The notes: generated by a model not told the origin, from the letters alone. Positions 27,501 to 35,491 are shown, counted from the stretch's first letter. The stretch: 64,000 nucleotides of DNA from Hymenobacter polaris (GCF_012927305.1 NZ_JABBGH010000001.1:2232001-2296000); one strand, 5' to 3'. A program made the numbers and translations.

Positions 27501-28206
27501 CGTGCGCCCATTGCAGGGCCGGCTGCTGCAGCCGGGCGGCCAGCGAGCCCCCTAGGGCACTCAACTCCAGGCGCTGCACGGCCGCCAGCCCGTTGGCCTG
27601 CGCGCTCACGATGGCCTGCCGGTCGGCATACGACAGCGGAGCGGTGTCCAATCCCGCCTCATCGGCTCCCGCGCTCAGCGGCAGCAGGGCCAGCCCCGCG
27701 CTGCCGGGTGGCGCACTGCGGGCGCGCAAACGCAGCTGCCACAGCCCCGCTACGCCCGCCGCGGAGGTAATGGGCAAGGGCGCGTAGTCGGCCACCACGC
27801 TGTTGCCCGCCGGGGCCTGCACCGCCATGCTCAGGCGCCAGGGTAGCTCCAGCAGCATGGCGTTGGCCTCGGCGGGGCCAGCCACCTGGCCCGCCTGCGC
27901 CAGCGCCGCCAGCACGCCCTGCGCGCTGAGCGCAACCGAGGTGTTGGCCGGCAGCGCAAACGTGAGGTGGCTCGGGTTGCTCAGCCTGGCCCCGCGCCGG
28001 TCGGTAGCGCCTCGCAGCGTGTATTTCTCCTCGGCCAGGGCTTGCGGCGGAAAGCTCAGCACAATCCGCGCGGCGTCGCTTTGCGCTACCAGCGTGGGGG
28101 GCTGGCCGGCGGCGTTGGCCAGCACGGGGCGAAACCCCACGAACTGCACGCCGAGCGTCACCAAGTCGTCGGGCCTACTTAGCAAAAACAGGTCGGGCTG
28201 GCTCAT
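24586..28206 (-). CDS. Giant protein of unknown function (1206 residues)
   Basis: A 1206-residue protein starting MSQPDLFLLSRPDDLVTLG, with no signal peptide. Three parts are visible. Residues about 1-330 are beta-rich. Residues about 340-570 contain coiled-coil-like helices broken by a Pro/Arg linker (RPRPRPTTRPPSRPRRP) and an acidic Asn/Asp/Gly stretch. Residues about 960-1160 are Gly-rich amphipathic strands (LLFGGGGYIDLLLGPAG, then ALGGVRYVQRGADIEVDG). That last style recalls large uncharacterised bacterial proteins but no named family. It is coupled by ATGA to the 1178-residue gene. Function unknown. Confidence 0.75.
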   Translation of the reverse strand: MSQPDLFLLSRPDDLVTLGVQFVGFRPVLANAAGQPPTLVAQSDAARIVLSFPPQALAEEKYTLRGATDRRGARLSNPSHLTFALPANTSVALSAQGVLAALAQAGQVAGPAEANAMLLELPWRLSMAVQAPAGNSVVADYAPLPITSAAGVAGLWQLRLRARSAPPGSAGLALLPLSAGADEAGLDTAPLSYADRQAIVSAQANGLAAVQRLELSALGGSLAARLQQPALQWAHETTLGRDRKVLITMGGILYPFGHRAEYSVVAERTFDASGSQAVAGLLRQQLLVVTEPVRSFAEGDAALVRQFPFHEVELLTRSYSDLALPQQAAAPGDWQLLSRKPYPPDNLKAQLSELTAQAETLGNTLTQRLADLPQTPQQLLDLGYGSAPALQEAQANLALYDPAGLLAQQRAIDRQLDALRPRPRPTTRPPSRPRRPLSPDELGDGSDQNGDDQNGDPGNTYTPTYSQEYYDLLATRPSNQAIQEAQQKHDFYAQQVAQLQAAVQQEFAAIPRSMQQLAASGDADATQYLALQGQIGSLQAVLAQIAAAAQQTEPLYFVPHTAAGSPVQFALRCAAANGDVHFSTPLLFVRDVHYEATQYFPAFASLIDADVAGRLAATWASTGDDNAAPAADMAAAAVGPPPAGALAPRAAAALAPLARVAARRQPLPGVPIDLIRSANRLAGDIHEVHALSIAAVQYANGFWPSLAQFEVELPAVRTLLPEQSKRVALAYADEFLHVGDQAAVPLALVDKLVVDFTRQADRSGGLVAPKFTADGISRTLGLVPTGALPLPAGLPDLATLYAGATLLGFPLGEVINLAETTARNLPLSPAIVPLLLAGQPPGVQMEWPGLPLKSYGPLKTTDATTLDLHVELSPLKTETTCTVENISVVLPPTGTPFLTLTFESLVFKQENGKAPDLKISKPKVEFEGALKLLRVLQEKLQQLLDLGDSGPTVEVTSVGLTASYTFAVPSVQMGGFLLRNIAFRTAVEVPFDGRPVTVGISFARRDNPFNLSVLLFGGGGYIDLLLGPAGLLRLEASMEFGAAVAVDFLVASGEVHALGGVRYVQRGADIEVDGYLRFGGSVQVLGLVSVSVELVLTLHYDSELDKLWGQATLVLEINLLLYADSVELDSGPWVLYDGPDNPLGVSADPAPASRRVPGPPPAGLAPAAPVAEGLAPRVLPPAFLAAASAAEADLQTWQTYQAAFAP

Positions 28207-28257
28207 GGTCTTTGGCCTGGGTTGAGGGTGCTACTGCTGTAAGAGGGCGGCACCTTA

Positions 28258-28296
28258 CCCCTAGGAGGACCGCGCGCATTGGCGGTCCTCCCAGGC
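28258..28296. terminator. GC-rich hairpin between cluster genes
   Basis: AGGACCGC and its complement flank a short loop (GCGCATT) in the 119-bp gap between the 131-residue gene and the 1206-residue gene. It could attenuate minus-strand transcription into the giant genes. No strong T run follows. Confidence 0.4.
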
Positions 28297-28325
28297 GTAC
28301 ATGCTGCGGTTGCCGCTCCGGCTCC

Positions 28326-28721
28326 TCACGGGTTCAGCGCCCAGCCAATGGCCGGGGGCAGCTTGCTGCTGCGCGTGAGCGACCCACTGCCCTGGGCGGC
28401 CCCGCCCGAGCCGTCGATGGCGGGCCTGAAGCCCTCGAGCCGGGCAAAGGGCTGGCTGCGGTCGCCGGTAGCGGTAGCCAGAAACAAGGCGAGCGCGCCC
28501 GTATCCTGGTCAAGCTCGCCCCACACCAGGTAGGGGCCGTTGAAGGAAGGTGGCGGGCTGAGGTCGAAGAGCGTGGCTACGTCTTCGGAGGAAGTGTACT
28601 CGTCGAGGGTAAGATTGAGGAAGCCACCTCCCACTACCTCGTTCCAGTTGAGGGGGTCGGGGTTGCTCAAGCCGCCGCGCACCGACGAGTCGTTCGGGTC
28701 GGTTATATCAAGTAAGGCCAT
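28326..28721 (-). CDS. Small protein of unknown function (131 residues)
   Basis: A 131-residue acidic protein beginning MALLDITDPNDSSVRGG. No family is recognised. It contains LVWGELDQDTGALALFLA, which looks like a beta-hairpin, and ends in a Gly/Ser/Pro-rich tail. It is the third gene of the MACPF-like/giant-protein cluster and has no signal peptide, which matches a cytoplasmic or non-Sec-exported component. The codon use is like its neighbours. Confidence 0.65.
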   Translation of the reverse strand: MALLDITDPNDSSVRGGLSNPDPLNWNEVVGGGFLNLTLDEYTSSEDVATLFDLSPPPSFNGPYLVWGELDQDTGALALFLATATGDRSQPFARLEGFRPAIDGSGGAAQGSGSLTRSSKLPPAIGWALNP

Positions 28722-28824
28722 GTATTTTCTGAGTAAGTAGATTACTTAAAGCATTGCTGCTGAGCCAACCCCCATCCCAACCAAGTGGGCGCTAGCCGCC
28801 GCTGATGGTGACTAGCGCCCACCT

Positions 28825-29208
28825 CTAGGCCACGGCTTCGTTCTGAATGTCAACCCCTTGGCTTTCCAGCTCGGCTACTACGAAGGCGGGCAGCTGCCCG
28901 CTAGCAAACAGGCTTTTCAGGCTGTCATAAGCCACCGACCCCAGGCAGCCGATGCAGGCCCCGAGGTACGCGGCCACGGTTACCGTCACGATTTCTTCCA
29001 GCACGGGCACCACGGCCCCGCCGGCCACCGTAAGCAGCCCAGTAGCCAGCAGGGCGCCAATCGTTAGCTCGGCTTCGCCGCCTGCGTTTTCCCAGGCCGA
29101 GTGTATTTTGTCGAGTACTTCCAGCGCCTCGTTGGCATCCTCAACGTCGGGTACGGGCAGCCCGCTGCTGTGCATGCAGCCTGCCCATTGGTCAGAAAAT
29201 TCGCTCAT
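28825..29208 (-). CDS. Small protein with hydrophobic hairpin (127 residues)
   Basis: A 127-residue protein. Its acidic N-terminus (MSEFSDQWAGCMHSSGLPVP) leads into two hydrophobic, Gly/Ala-rich helices (LTIGALLATGLLTVAGGAVV and TVTVAAYLGACIGCLGSVAY) with a polar turn, then a polar C-terminus. The layout resembles membrane-inserting helical hairpins of bacteriocins or holins, but no family is recognised. It is the second gene of the cluster, 176 bp after the MACPF-like gene. Two close cysteines (GACIGC) are notable. Confidence 0.65.
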   Translation of the reverse strand: MSEFSDQWAGCMHSSGLPVPDVEDANEALEVLDKIHSAWENAGGEAELTIGALLATGLLTVAGGAVVPVLEEIVTVTVAAYLGACIGCLGSVAYDSLKSLFASGQLPAFVVAELESQGVDIQNEAVA

Positions 29209-29384
29209 AGCAAACGTGGTTTAGGGTTAAAAAGTGAAAAAATAAGCTGCTCAGCGGGTGGCGCCTACCAACCATGCACAGCTTGCAAAAGCTGAAATAC
29301 AGTGTCTTACCAGGCAGTTGCTTCGGTAAATGAGCTACTGCGTTCGCGGCCGCGCCATAGCCGCCCGCCGATTAGCGGAGGGGC

Positions 29385-30878
29385 CTAGGCTGCCACCGGC
29401 TTGCCAAACCAGGTGTTGCCCACCTGCACCAGCTTCTGGCTGTCCATGGCCTGCAGCTCGGGGATGGAAATGGACGTGTGGAGGTTGTTTTCCACAATCA
29501 GGGTGTTGCGTTGGTCATCGTCGGTCATGGCCAGCATATCCGCCAGGCTCCGAATGCCCGCCTGCTGGAGAAAAACCGCGATGGCCCCGCTGCCAACCAG
29601 GGCGTCGGTTGGCAGGCCCTGGAAATGCGCTACTGACTGGCTGGTATGCTTGCTTAGCTCCACGATGAGGGTATTGCGCTTGTCCTCTTCCGACATAAGG
29701 CTAAGCTCGGCTGCGCTGCGCCACGGCCCGCCCAGCAGCACGTCATCCAGGCTCGGGTCTATTGCTACCAGCTGCGGCGCCGGCGTGGTGGGGGGCGTGA
29801 GCACCACCACCCGCTGCAGCGGAATGGGCGCGGGCGCGGCCAGGGCGGGCACCACCTGGCTCGGGTCGAATACCTGCGGCGGGGTAATAAGCCCGCGGGA
29901 AAGCTTCACCGCGTAGTCGATAACGGCGTTCAGGAGCTTGGTGTACCCGGCGGCAGCACTTAGCAGCACCTCAGGGGCGGGCAGGGCCTGGAAGAACTCG
30001 GGGTGTTGCAGCGCAAACTCCAGGTCATTGCGCACCTGGATGTAGCGCAGCTTTTTCTCGCGGGCATCGCGCAGCGCAAGCAAGAAATCTGCCTGTTCTT
30101 CCGGAGTGGGAATGGGCAGCGGCAGCGTGTCGTACGTCGCCACTTCCGTTTCGTAGGCGAAGGCGCTGGTTTGGGCGATGTCGGGAAAGTTCTTGTAGCG
30201 CGCCAGCACTTCCCCAATGTCAATGACGACGGCGCTTTGGGCGCCGCTGCCGGCGCGCTGAAACAGCGTTGACGAGAACTCCGACCTGGTGTTGCTGCTG
30301 GAGTTGGCCTGCTGGAACTGGCCTTTAAACGACCCCGCGGCCACCAGGCCGTTCATTTCGGCTTCCAGCGCAGCCGATAGCTCGGACTGCGTAGTGGACG
30401 AAACCGAGGTGATGCGGATGACCGAATAAAACTCGCCCCCAGTTTGCAGGCCCCGCACGAAGCTGTCGCCGAAAGCCGTCTTGAACTCGTCGAAGCGCAC
30501 CGCGTCCAGCAGGGCTTGCGCGGTGGGTTGCACGCGCCAGTTGCGGCCGCGCCGAAACGGGTTTTGCACAATGCAGCGCGCCACCAAAAACGTGGAGGTC
30601 GAATTGTAATGTGACGACTCGGCAAAGGCTGCCTTGGCCGACGCGCTGTAGAAACCGTACCGGCCCTGCGCCTCGAAGGACAAGTCGAGGCTGTCCATCA
30701 GCTCTTCGTGCGAGTTGATAATCTTAATCGCCGCCGATACCTCCTGGCCGGACGCGGTGGACTCTTCCTGCACGGTGAAGTTATCGAGGGCCGTGCCCAC
30801 GGCCAGCCCCGACTCGCTGTTGACGCCCATCCCGATTTCTTCGTCGTTGAATGGGAGGCGCCGCACTTGTGCTGACAT
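29385..30878 (-). CDS. MACPF-like putative pore-forming protein with C-terminal repeats
   Basis: A 497-residue protein from ATG 30878, preceded by a good Shine-Dalgarno (GGAGCAGTACC then ATG); longer upstream starts lack one. Residues 136-148 read FGDSFVRGLQTGG, fitting the MACPF signature pattern (aromatic-G-x-x-aromatic-x6-GG). The preceding Ser/Ala-rich segment YGFYSASAKAAFAESSHYNS is like the first membrane-hairpin region of perforin-like proteins. Residues about 386-495 hold two repeats with the shared core RNTLIVE (residues 401-407 and 457-463). No signal peptide was seen, unlike secreted Bacteroidales MACPF toxins. First gene of the cluster. The fold call is inference from one motif. 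Confidence 0.55.
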   Translation of the reverse strand: MSAQVRRLPFNDEEIGMGVNSESGLAVGTALDNFTVQEESTASGQEVSAAIKIINSHEELMDSLDLSFEAQGRYGFYSASAKAAFAESSHYNSTSTFLVARCIVQNPFRRGRNWRVQPTAQALLDAVRFDEFKTAFGDSFVRGLQTGGEFYSVIRITSVSSTTQSELSAALEAEMNGLVAAGSFKGQFQQANSSSNTRSEFSSTLFQRAGSGAQSAVVIDIGEVLARYKNFPDIAQTSAFAYETEVATYDTLPLPIPTPEEQADFLLALRDAREKKLRYIQVRNDLEFALQHPEFFQALPAPEVLLSAAAGYTKLLNAVIDYAVKLSRGLITPPQVFDPSQVVPALAAPAPIPLQRVVVLTPPTTPAPQLVAIDPSLDDVLLGGPWRSAAELSLMSEEDKRNTLIVELSKHTSQSVAHFQGLPTDALVGSGAIAVFLQQAGIRSLADMLAMTDDDQRNTLIVENNLHTSISIPELQAMDSQKLVQVGNTWFGKPVAA

Positions 30879-31281
30879 GGTACTGCTCCTTTCTAAGTAG
30901 GTGTGCTGGAAGTGGCCGTAAGCCCTAGGGCGCCGCAGCAAGGCAACCTAGCTGCTGGCGGGCCCCGCGCTACTGCCGCCTAAAAGCCGCCGCAGCTGGC
31001 AGCAGCAAGGGCGCTGAAACCGTTGCAAAGGAAGCGGACGCCACTCCGCGCAGCATTTGCGCACGTTGCAAAAACATGTGCGAAAGTGACCGTTTTTTTT
31101 GCGGTGGTTGCAAAGGTGTTTGCAAAAGTCACGCGCCGGCATTTTTAAAACTTTAGCTCGACAGCAATGGGGATATTTAATTGATAACCGCAACACAGTC
31201 AAGCAAACACGTTGTACCTTGGGCAGTGCGGGCTTCCCCGGCTGCGTTATCCTTTGTGCCACCTTTGCTGCGCCACTGCCG
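30879..31281. promoter_or_regulatory. Divergent control region between the cluster and the hybrid regulator
   Basis: This 403-bp spacer separates two divergent start codons and contains no credible gene. Its centre is AT-richer and holds the spaced repeats at 31022-31132. TACCTTGG near 31215 is one mismatch from the Bacteroidetes -7 box and could serve the regulator gene. Confidence 0.5.
31022..31132. promoter_or_regulatory. Three spaced GTTGCAAA repeats, possible regulator sites
   Basis: GTTGCAAA occurs at 31022, 31065 and 31107, so the steps are 43 and 42 bp, close to four helical turns. The second and third copies extend into a matched second half: GTTGCAAA-N6-TGCGAAAGTGAC and GTTGCAAA-N6-TGCAAAAGTCAC. 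Such direct repeats suit binding by the AraC-type output domain of the adjacent hybrid regulator. Confidence 0.5.
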
Positions 31282-34200
31282 ATGACTATTCGCTGCTTTG
31301 CCGCCCTAGGCTGCCTGCTCAGCGGGCTAGCCGCCCTCGCCGGGCCCACCCCTAGGGCGGCCGTCGTATCAGCGTCGCCCGACAGCGCGTTGGTGCACCT
31401 GCAGGCCGCCCAGGTGCAGGCCGAGGCTATGCAGCCCCTAGGGGGTGTTCGGTGGCGCTACCGGCCGGGCGCGCCCCGCGGCTGGGCCAGCCCCGCCACC
31501 CCCGACCTCACCTGGCTGCTGGCTAGCCCCGGCTTTTTGTTTGGAGCAGGCCCGCCGGGCTGGCGCGGCACCGGCTGCTTTAGGCTGCGCTTCACCCTCG
31601 ATTCGGCCTTACTGGGCACGCCGCTGGGGCTGTTCATCGCGCAGGATGGAGCTTCCGAAGTTTACCTGGATGGCCACCTGCTGGGCCGCTATGGCCAGCT
31701 TGGCGCCTCGGCCGCCACTACCAAGGCCGTGCGCCCGCGCTACTGCCTGCTGCCCTTTATGCTGGCCCAGCCCGGCCCGCACCTGCTGGCCGTGCGCTAC
31801 GCCAAGTTCAGCGCCTGGCCCCTGCCCTACGGGGGGCTAGGCCTGTGGGTAGCCCCGGCCGAGCGGCTGGTGGCCGAGCGCGTGCGCCAGGCGCGCTCCG
31901 ATACCCTCAGCCTGATTACCATTACTAGCGCGCTGGTGCTGGCCGTGCTGCACCTCTGCCTGTTCTTGTACTACCGCTCGCAGCGCGCCAACCTGTACTT
32001 CAGCCTCTCGATGGCCGCGGCGGCCGGCACCTTTTTGATGGTGTTTTTGCGCGCTACCTTCTCGGCCGAAAGCGCTCGTTGGTGGATGCAGCTGGGGTTT
32101 CAGGTGGGGGCGTCGGTAAGCATTGGCTTGCTGCTGGTGTTCTTTTACGCCATCAGCCGCACCCGCCTGCCCCGGGCCTGGCTGGGGCTGCTGGCCCTGA
32201 CGAGCGTGGGGCAGCTGGCCTGGTGGCTAGCCCACCCCACGGATGGCAACCAGGTGCCGCCCGTGGTGCTGGGCGTCTTTATCCTCGCCTGGCTCGACAT
32301 GCTGCGGGTGCTGGGGCTGGCGCTGTGGCGGCACCAGCCTGGGGTGGGCTTGCTCATCGTGGGCACGCTGGGGGCAATGCTCGTGCCGTTCACCGCCAGC
32401 AGTGCGTTTCACTTCATTCACCGGCTGGATAGCGCCGAGTTTTTGGCGGCCCAGCTCACTATCCAGCTGTGCGGCTTGATGCTGCCAATTTGCATGTCGG
32501 TGTACCTGGCCCGCGAGTTTGCCGCCACGCGCCGCAGCCTGGAGGTGCAGCTGCAACACGTCGAGCAGCTGTCGGCCCGAAACCTAGCCCAGGAAACCGA
32601 GCGCCGGCAGCTCATCAGCGCCCAAAACGAACGCCTGGAAGCCACCGTGCACGCACGCACGGTAGAAATCAGCCGCCAGAACCACACCCTGGCGGCGCAG
32701 CGCGACGAGATACTTGCCCAGGCCGACCGCCTGCGGGCGCTGGACCGGGAAAAGACGCGCTTCTTCACCAATATCACCCACGAGTTCCGCACCCCGCTCA
32801 CGCTCATGCTCGGCCCGGCCGCCCACATTGCCAGTTCCACCCGCGAGCCGGCTACCCGCCAGCAGGCCAAGCTGGTGCAGCGCAATGCCCAGCGCCTGCT
32901 GCACCTCATCAACCAGCTGCTCGACCTGAGCCGCCTCGAAGCGGGCCAGCAGGTGCTGCACCCCGCGCCAGGCGACGTAACGAGCTTTGTGCGCGGGCTG
33001 GCCGGCTCGTTCGAGTCGCTGGCGCAGCAGCGGGGCGTTGGCTACACCTTCGAAGCCGACCCGCCCGCGCTACACGCCGAGTTTGACGCCGATAAGCTGG
33101 AAAAAGTGGTGGTCAACCTGCTCGCTAATGCCTTTAAGTTTACGCCGCCCGCCGGCACGGTAGCAGTGCAGCTGCGCGGGCAAACACCCCTAGGGTCCAC
33201 CAGGCCCGGGTGGGTAGAGCTGACGGTGCGCGATACGGGTAGCGGCATCGCGCCCGAGCAGCTGCCGCATGTCTTCAACAGGTTTTACCAAACCGACGGC
33301 TCCAGCACCCGCGAGCAAGAGGGCACCGGCATTGGCCTGGCGCTGACCAAGGAGCTGGTGGAGCTGCACGACGGCACTATTGCGCTGGCCAGCGAGGTAG
33401 GGCAGGGTACCACCGCCGTGGTTTGGCTGCCGCTGGCCGCCAGCAACGCCCCTGCGCCAGCACCGGCCGCCGGGCCAGCAGTGCCCGTGGCGGCGCCGCT
33501 TGTAGAAGCAAAGCGGCCCCCCGCCCCGCCCTCGGAAGCCCCGCTGTTGCTGCTACTGGAAGATAACGCGGACATGCGCGCCTACCTGCGCACTATCCTG
33601 GCAACCGATTATCAGCTGCTGGAAGCGGAGAATGGGGCCCTAGGGGTTGCCCTGGCCGTAGAGCAGCTCCCCGACCTGGTGCTGACCGATGCCATGATGC
33701 CCCGCCTCGATGGCTACGGCGTGTGCCGGACGCTGAAGCAGGACGAGCGCACCAGCCATATTCCGGTGGTGTTGCTCACCGCCAAGGCCGACCTGCCCAG
33801 CAAGCTCCAGGGCCTGGATACCGGCGCCGATGCCTACCTGACCAAGCCCTTCCAGCGCGCCGAGTTGCTGGCCCAGCTGCGCAACCTGGTGCACGGGCGC
33901 CAGCAGCTGCAAGACGCTTACCGCCGCGGCGTAGCTAGCCCTCCCCTACCCGGCCCACCCTCGCCAGAGCAGGCATTTCTGGCCAAGTTGCGCCAAGCCG
34001 TCGAGCGCTTTCTGGCCGACGAAACCTTGAACGTGGAAATTCTGGCCCGGGAGCTAGGCCTGAGCCGAACCCAGCTGCACCGCAAGCTCAAGGCGCTTAC
34101 CGACCAGGCGCCCGGTGATTTTATCCGGTTGATAAGGCTGCAACGCGCCCACGAACTGCTGACCAGCGGCACGGCCACGGTGGCGGAGGCCGCCTACCAG

Positions 34201-34305
34201 GTAGGCTACAGCAACCCCGCCAATTTTTCTACCAGCTTCTCGCGCCACTTTGGCTACGCGCCCAGCAGCACACCGCGGCACGGTAGAGCAACGAAGTCTG
34301 TATAA
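31282..34305 (+). CDS. Hybrid two-component system protein (sensor kinase, receiver and AraC output)
   Basis: A 1007-residue all-in-one regulator. In order: signal peptide (MTIRCFAALGCLLSGLAALA), an extracellular beta-rich domain, about seven membrane helices from roughly residue 210 (7TMR-DISM-like layout), a coiled linker, a HisKA domain with phosphoacceptor His500 (FFTNITHEFRTPL), an ATPase domain (NLLANAFKF, DTGSGIAP, GTGIGLALTKEL), a receiver with Asp803 (VLTDAMMPRLDGYG), and a C-terminal AraC helix-turn-helix (YQVGYSNPANFSTSFSRHFG). The start is ATG 31282, fixed by the signal peptide. Its divergent position suggests control of the 17.9-30.9 kb cluster. Confidence 0.92.
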   Translation: MTIRCFAALGCLLSGLAALAGPTPRAAVVSASPDSALVHLQAAQVQAEAMQPLGGVRWRYRPGAPRGWASPATPDLTWLLASPGFLFGAGPPGWRGTGCFRLRFTLDSALLGTPLGLFIAQDGASEVYLDGHLLGRYGQLGASAATTKAVRPRYCLLPFMLAQPGPHLLAVRYAKFSAWPLPYGGLGLWVAPAERLVAERVRQARSDTLSLITITSALVLAVLHLCLFLYYRSQRANLYFSLSMAAAAGTFLMVFLRATFSAESARWWMQLGFQVGASVSIGLLLVFFYAISRTRLPRAWLGLLALTSVGQLAWWLAHPTDGNQVPPVVLGVFILAWLDMLRVLGLALWRHQPGVGLLIVGTLGAMLVPFTASSAFHFIHRLDSAEFLAAQLTIQLCGLMLPICMSVYLAREFAATRRSLEVQLQHVEQLSARNLAQETERRQLISAQNERLEATVHARTVEISRQNHTLAAQRDEILAQADRLRALDREKTRFFTNITHEFRTPLTLMLGPAAHIASSTREPATRQQAKLVQRNAQRLLHLINQLLDLSRLEAGQQVLHPAPGDVTSFVRGLAGSFESLAQQRGVGYTFEADPPALHAEFDADKLEKVVVNLLANAFKFTPPAGTVAVQLRGQTPLGSTRPGWVELTVRDTGSGIAPEQLPHVFNRFYQTDGSSTREQEGTGIGLALTKELVELHDGTIALASEVGQGTTAVVWLPLAASNAPAPAPAAGPAVPVAAPLVEAKRPPAPPSEAPLLLLLEDNADMRAYLRTILATDYQLLEAENGALGVALAVEQLPDLVLTDAMMPRLDGYGVCRTLKQDERTSHIPVVLLTAKADLPSKLQGLDTGADAYLTKPFQRAELLAQLRNLVHGRQQLQDAYRRGVASPPLPGPPSPEQAFLAKLRQAVERFLADETLNVEILARELGLSRTQLHRKLKALTDQAPGDFIRLIRLQRAHELLTSGTATVAEAAYQVGYSNPANFSTSFSRHFGYAPSSTPRHGRATKSV

Positions 34306-34401
34306 TAGTACACCTTACATTTTCGCACTGCCGCAACGTTTGTACACCTCTTAAGAAATTGTACAAAGGCCTAGGGTGGTTCAGTAAAAACAGACAGGGG
34401 G

Positions 34402-34508
34402 CTAAGATATACTGATTTGAGAGTCGCGTTTGAACTGGGACGGGGAGCGGTAGCCCAGGGCAGCGTGGCGGCGGTTGAAGTTAAAGTATGTGTTGAGAGA
34501 GTAGGCCA
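34402..34508 (-). pseudogene. IS3-family transposase C-terminal remnant
   Basis: The minus strand reads YSLNTYFNFNRRHAALGYRS and then PSQFKRDSQ before a TAG at 34402. This is the characteristic tail of IS3-family orfB transposases (Y-N--R-H-ALGY-SP--F). Only about 35 codons survive; the upstream catalytic region is missing. Confidence 0.75.
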
Positions 34509-34630
34509 CCTACCAACAGGCGCGGGCCCGCTACCGCGAGCTAGCCACCAGCCAAACCCTACACACCCACCCGCACCCAGTTACGCCCGTGCTGTATCCC
34601 TGGCTCGCGCCCGTGGGCAAGGCGGCCTGA
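34505..34630 (+). pseudogene. Orphan gene tail, unidentified
   Basis: A 41-codon open stretch ending in TGA reads ATYQQARARYRELATSQTL and later VLYPWLAPVGKAA. Its composition is protein-like, but there is no start codon and no family is recognised. It begins right where the IS3 remnant ends, so an insertion or deletion probably joined two unrelated fragments. Confidence 0.35.
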
Positions 34631-34954
34631 TGCTGACAAATGCTGACATTTTGCGAAATAGCCGCTAATAATGCGGGTTGCTCGCGTCTACCTTAAAACA
34701 GGTTGATTTATAGTAAGTCTTTAGCTGCGCTCAATCAGAAATGATAGGCTTTTCCGACCTTATTATTAAGTGGAATCTTACGTGGCACGGGTTAAGCAGT
34801 GGCCCCCCTTAGTGGGCAAGCAAACCCTAGCCACCCGCCCAATAAGCTAACCGTATTTCGCCGTAAAATACAGTGGTTAGGAAGGCGCAATAGTGTATGA
34901 CCGCGCCCCCTAGGCGTCTGGCTGGCTCGCGCACTGCAAATAGTATAGAGCTTG

Positions 34955-35455
34955 CTAGTGCAAGGTTAACGAAGTCAGAAACGGTTTACTCAGAGCTTCC
35001 CCGTTCTTCGTACCGCTGGCCGGTATGAATTGCAGAACGTAAGCTTTCTTATCAACTATCAGGCAACGGGCAAAGATGAGCATACTTTGCCCGTTATCTG
35101 GCCGCGTGATGCTAGCAGCAAAGTCAACACCACTGTACCCATTCAGGGTAAAAGTGGAACGTCCGGCCAGCTTTCCCTTTCCCTGCTCTAGCACACCATT
35201 AACAACGGAATCGTAATACTGCTTGCGCTGCTCGCCTTGAAAATCAGCCCCTAGTGGAGAAGTCATAACGATATAGGTGCCTACTGTATCTTTTGCAGAT
35301 AGCACCTTCACAGGTTCGGGCATGGGCGCTGCCTGTGGCTGCGAGGGCAACAGTACCGAAACGCGGTTATCTAAATTGACTTGCACCCAAGCTGAGGGGC
35401 GGAAAGCAAAAAGGCTGAAGCAAAGCATTGCCAGCCACAAATAGCTTGTTTTCAT
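34955..35455 (-). CDS. Exported protein of unknown function
   Basis: A 166-residue protein with a signal peptide (MKTSYLWLAMLCFSLFAFRP). The mature part is mixed alpha/beta with VQVNLDNRVSVLLPSQPQ near the start and SGVDFAASITRPDNGQSML later. It is likely periplasmic. No named family is recognised. GC is clearly lower than the housekeeping genes nearby. It stands alone beside decayed genes. Confidence 0.7.
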   Translation of the reverse strand: MKTSYLWLAMLCFSLFAFRPSAWVQVNLDNRVSVLLPSQPQAAPMPEPVKVLSAKDTVGTYIVMTSPLGADFQGEQRKQYYDSVVNGVLEQGKGKLAGRSTFTLNGYSGVDFAASITRPDNGQSMLIFARCLIVDKKAYVLQFIPASGTKNGEALSKPFLTSLTLH

Positions 35456-35491
35456 AACAGTAAATAATAAAGAACAATAAAAAACAACGGT

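Larger units (their letters stand above)
34306..34954. other. Gene-poor stretch with insertion-sequence debris
   Basis: Besides the IS3-type remnant (34402-34508) and a plus-strand coding-like fragment (34505-34630), nothing could be supported. The rest (34631-34954) is lower in GC and has stops in all frames. Confidence 0.5.

Noticed and set aside
34417..34668. 83-codon plus-strand frame across the IS3-type tail
   Set aside because: It runs antisense to the clear transposase remnant and has no motif.
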